Program-made: the position numbers and the translations under genes
Notes under the pieces: model-generated
The model's input: only the letters and a program-made list of their open reading frames with translations
Told to the model about the DNA's origin: nothing
Databases searched by the model: none
In this document: positions 15,376-16,478 of the stretch, in pieces
Position numbering within the stretch: the first letter of the stretch is position 1
Layout of the letters: each line of letters opens with the position of its first letter
Assembly (NCBI GenBank): GCA_934271245.1
Contig: CAKQQY010000034.1
Span: forward strand, 1 to 16,478
DNA: 16,478 bases
Source: an uncultured Clostridia bacterium
GTDB taxonomy: Bacteria > Bacillota > Clostridia > Christensenellales > Borkfalkiaceae
Direction: 5' to 3'

Positions 15376-16478
15376 ATGATAAACAACACTGATTTTAACG
15401 TAAAAACGGCTGAAAAAATCTCGGTGCAAAAGACTTCCGTTTTCAGAGCGACGGAATCGAGACAATTCGCTCATCATCCGTTTATATGCAAATTCAAAGA
15501 TAATTTCATAGCGATGTTTTCGATCGGAAAAATTCATGAAGACGATTTGGGGCAGAGAGTCGCGCTGTCTTACAGTAAAGATTTTTTTAACTGGACAAAA
15601 CCCGTTCTTTTAGAGGTTACGGGGGAAAAAGACAGCGTCGATACCGCCTGCGGTATGTACGTTTTTAACGATAAACTATACCTTTACGTCGGCACGTTTT
15701 TCTACGACCGAAACCACGTTAAAGAAAACGGCGAAAGAGTTTTCGAAGATAAAGGGCATACGGACACGAAACTTTACGCCATTGAAAGCAGCGACGGAGT
15801 AACTTTTTCCGAACCCGTTTTTACGGGGCTGGAAATGGTACCTAATATGCCGCCGAAAAGATTAAAAAACGGAAAAACCGTTATATGCGGCAACTTTCTT
15901 TTCGCTGTTAACGACGAATTCAAAAACGAGCCGAACAACTGGAAAACCGAAAGTTTTTGCACCGATCTGACGACTGACGATTCGGAGTCGTTTTATCTCG
16001 CTTCCGAAAAAGCGGGGCTTAATACGGTAGTTTGCGAAAGCGACCTGTTTGAAAAAGACGACGAAACGTTCGTAAGTCTTTTCAGAAGCCAGAAAAAGGA
16101 ATATTTCGGATATCTTTACGCTTCGGAAAGCAAGGATTTAAAAGAGTGGACTTTGCCTGTAAAAACCGACTTTACCAACGATACGTCTAAGTTCTGCGTC
16201 GGAAGACTTGCAAACGGAAAGTATTATTACGTCGGTAACCCCGTCGTGGGTAACGGTCGTTGTCCTTTGGTAATGTCTTTATCTGTGGGCGGCGAAAATT
16301 TTACCGAACATTATATATTAACTGACGAAAAGCCGTCGGTAAAATATAAAGGTTTTGCAAAATTCGGGGCGTGCGCCTATCCGTACGCGTTCGAAGACGG
16401 CGATTATTTTTACGTGATTTACAGCGTAAATAAAGAAGACGTGCAGGCGTTAAGATTTAAAACGAACGAATTAAACGG
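15376..16478 (+). CDS. Cytosolic sialidase-like/GH-like beta-propeller protein, 3' end cut by window
   Basis: An open frame runs from ATG 15376 (CGGAG six bases upstream) to the right edge, with 367 complete codons visible and no stop. There is no signal peptide. The fold reads as a beta-propeller: AHHPFICKFKDNFIAMFS, QRVALSYSKDFFNWTKPV, AIESSDGVTFSEPVF, and YASESKDLKEWTLPV. These are the strand-turn repeats with degenerate Asp-box or S-x-D-x-x-x-W motifs seen in BNR and GH43-type proteins. HHP stands where sialidases have RIP. Blades are seen across the whole visible part, so little is probably missing. Its likely role is intracellular processing of imported fragments. It is distinct from the exported propeller at 9540, sharing fold type only. 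Confidence 0.75.
   Translation, partial: MINNTDFNVKTAEKISVQKTSVFRATESRQFAHHPFICKFKDNFIAMFSIGKIHEDDLGQRVALSYSKDFFNWTKPVLLEVTGEKDSVDTACGMYVFNDKLYLYVGTFFYDRNHVKENGERVFEDKGHTDTKLYAIESSDGVTFSEPVFTGLEMVPNMPPKRLKNGKTVICGNFLFAVNDEFKNEPNNWKTESFCTDLTTDDSESFYLASEKAGLNTVVCESDLFEKDDETFVSLFRSQKKEYFGYLYASESKDLKEWTLPVKTDFTNDTSKFCVGRLANGKYYYVGNPVVGNGRCPLVMSLSVGGENFTEHYILTDEKPSVKYKGFAKFGACAYPYAFEDGDYFYVIYSVNKEDVQALRFKTNELN

Noticed and set aside
15133..15537. 134-residue minus-strand open frame
   Set aside because: It overlaps the end of the esterase, the small ORF and the start of the last propeller gene, all supported by ribosome binding sites on the plus strand. Its Phe-rich translation has no family resemblance.

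Overview
The window reads as one carbohydrate-utilisation locus of a Gram-positive bacterium, most likely a gut-type Clostridia (Bacillota). Three things point there: an LplB/YtcP-type permease pair with a large lipoprotein binding protein and no ATPase gene, an AraC regulator facing the operon, and lipoboxes, AAGGAG-type ribosome binding sites and InlB/Ig-like surface modules. No marker gene is present, so lineage below class is a guess.

Layout: bases 1-417 carry no gene. They hold two identical 77-bp direct repeats, each containing a strong terminator hairpin, plus several further hairpins. A minus-strand AraC-type regulator (418-1224) follows, with a clear sigma-A promoter in the divergent intergenic region. 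The plus-strand operon begins after a leader with a terminator-like hairpin. All following genes are on the plus strand and closely packed, and I see no convincing intrinsic terminator between them: two permeases, a solute-binding lipoprotein, a nucleoside-hydrolase-family enzyme, a secreted all-beta protein of unknown function, a beta-propeller lipoprotein (GH43-like), a membrane-anchored sialidase-like propeller with an Ig-like domain, a 1360-residue esterase with binding and surface modules, a 40-codon small ORF, and a propeller protein without signal peptide that runs off the right edge.

Inferred logic: the exported esterase and propeller proteins act on a decorated glycan at the cell surface, and the beta-sandwich proteins hold it. 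The binding protein and permeases import the fragments, powered by an MsmX-type ATPase encoded elsewhere. The two cytosolic proteins (nucleoside hydrolase family and last propeller) finish processing, and the AraC protein senses an intermediate. The substrate cannot be read from sequence. The least explained parts are the small ORF, the two modular secreted proteins, and propellers whose usual catalytic motifs are altered.
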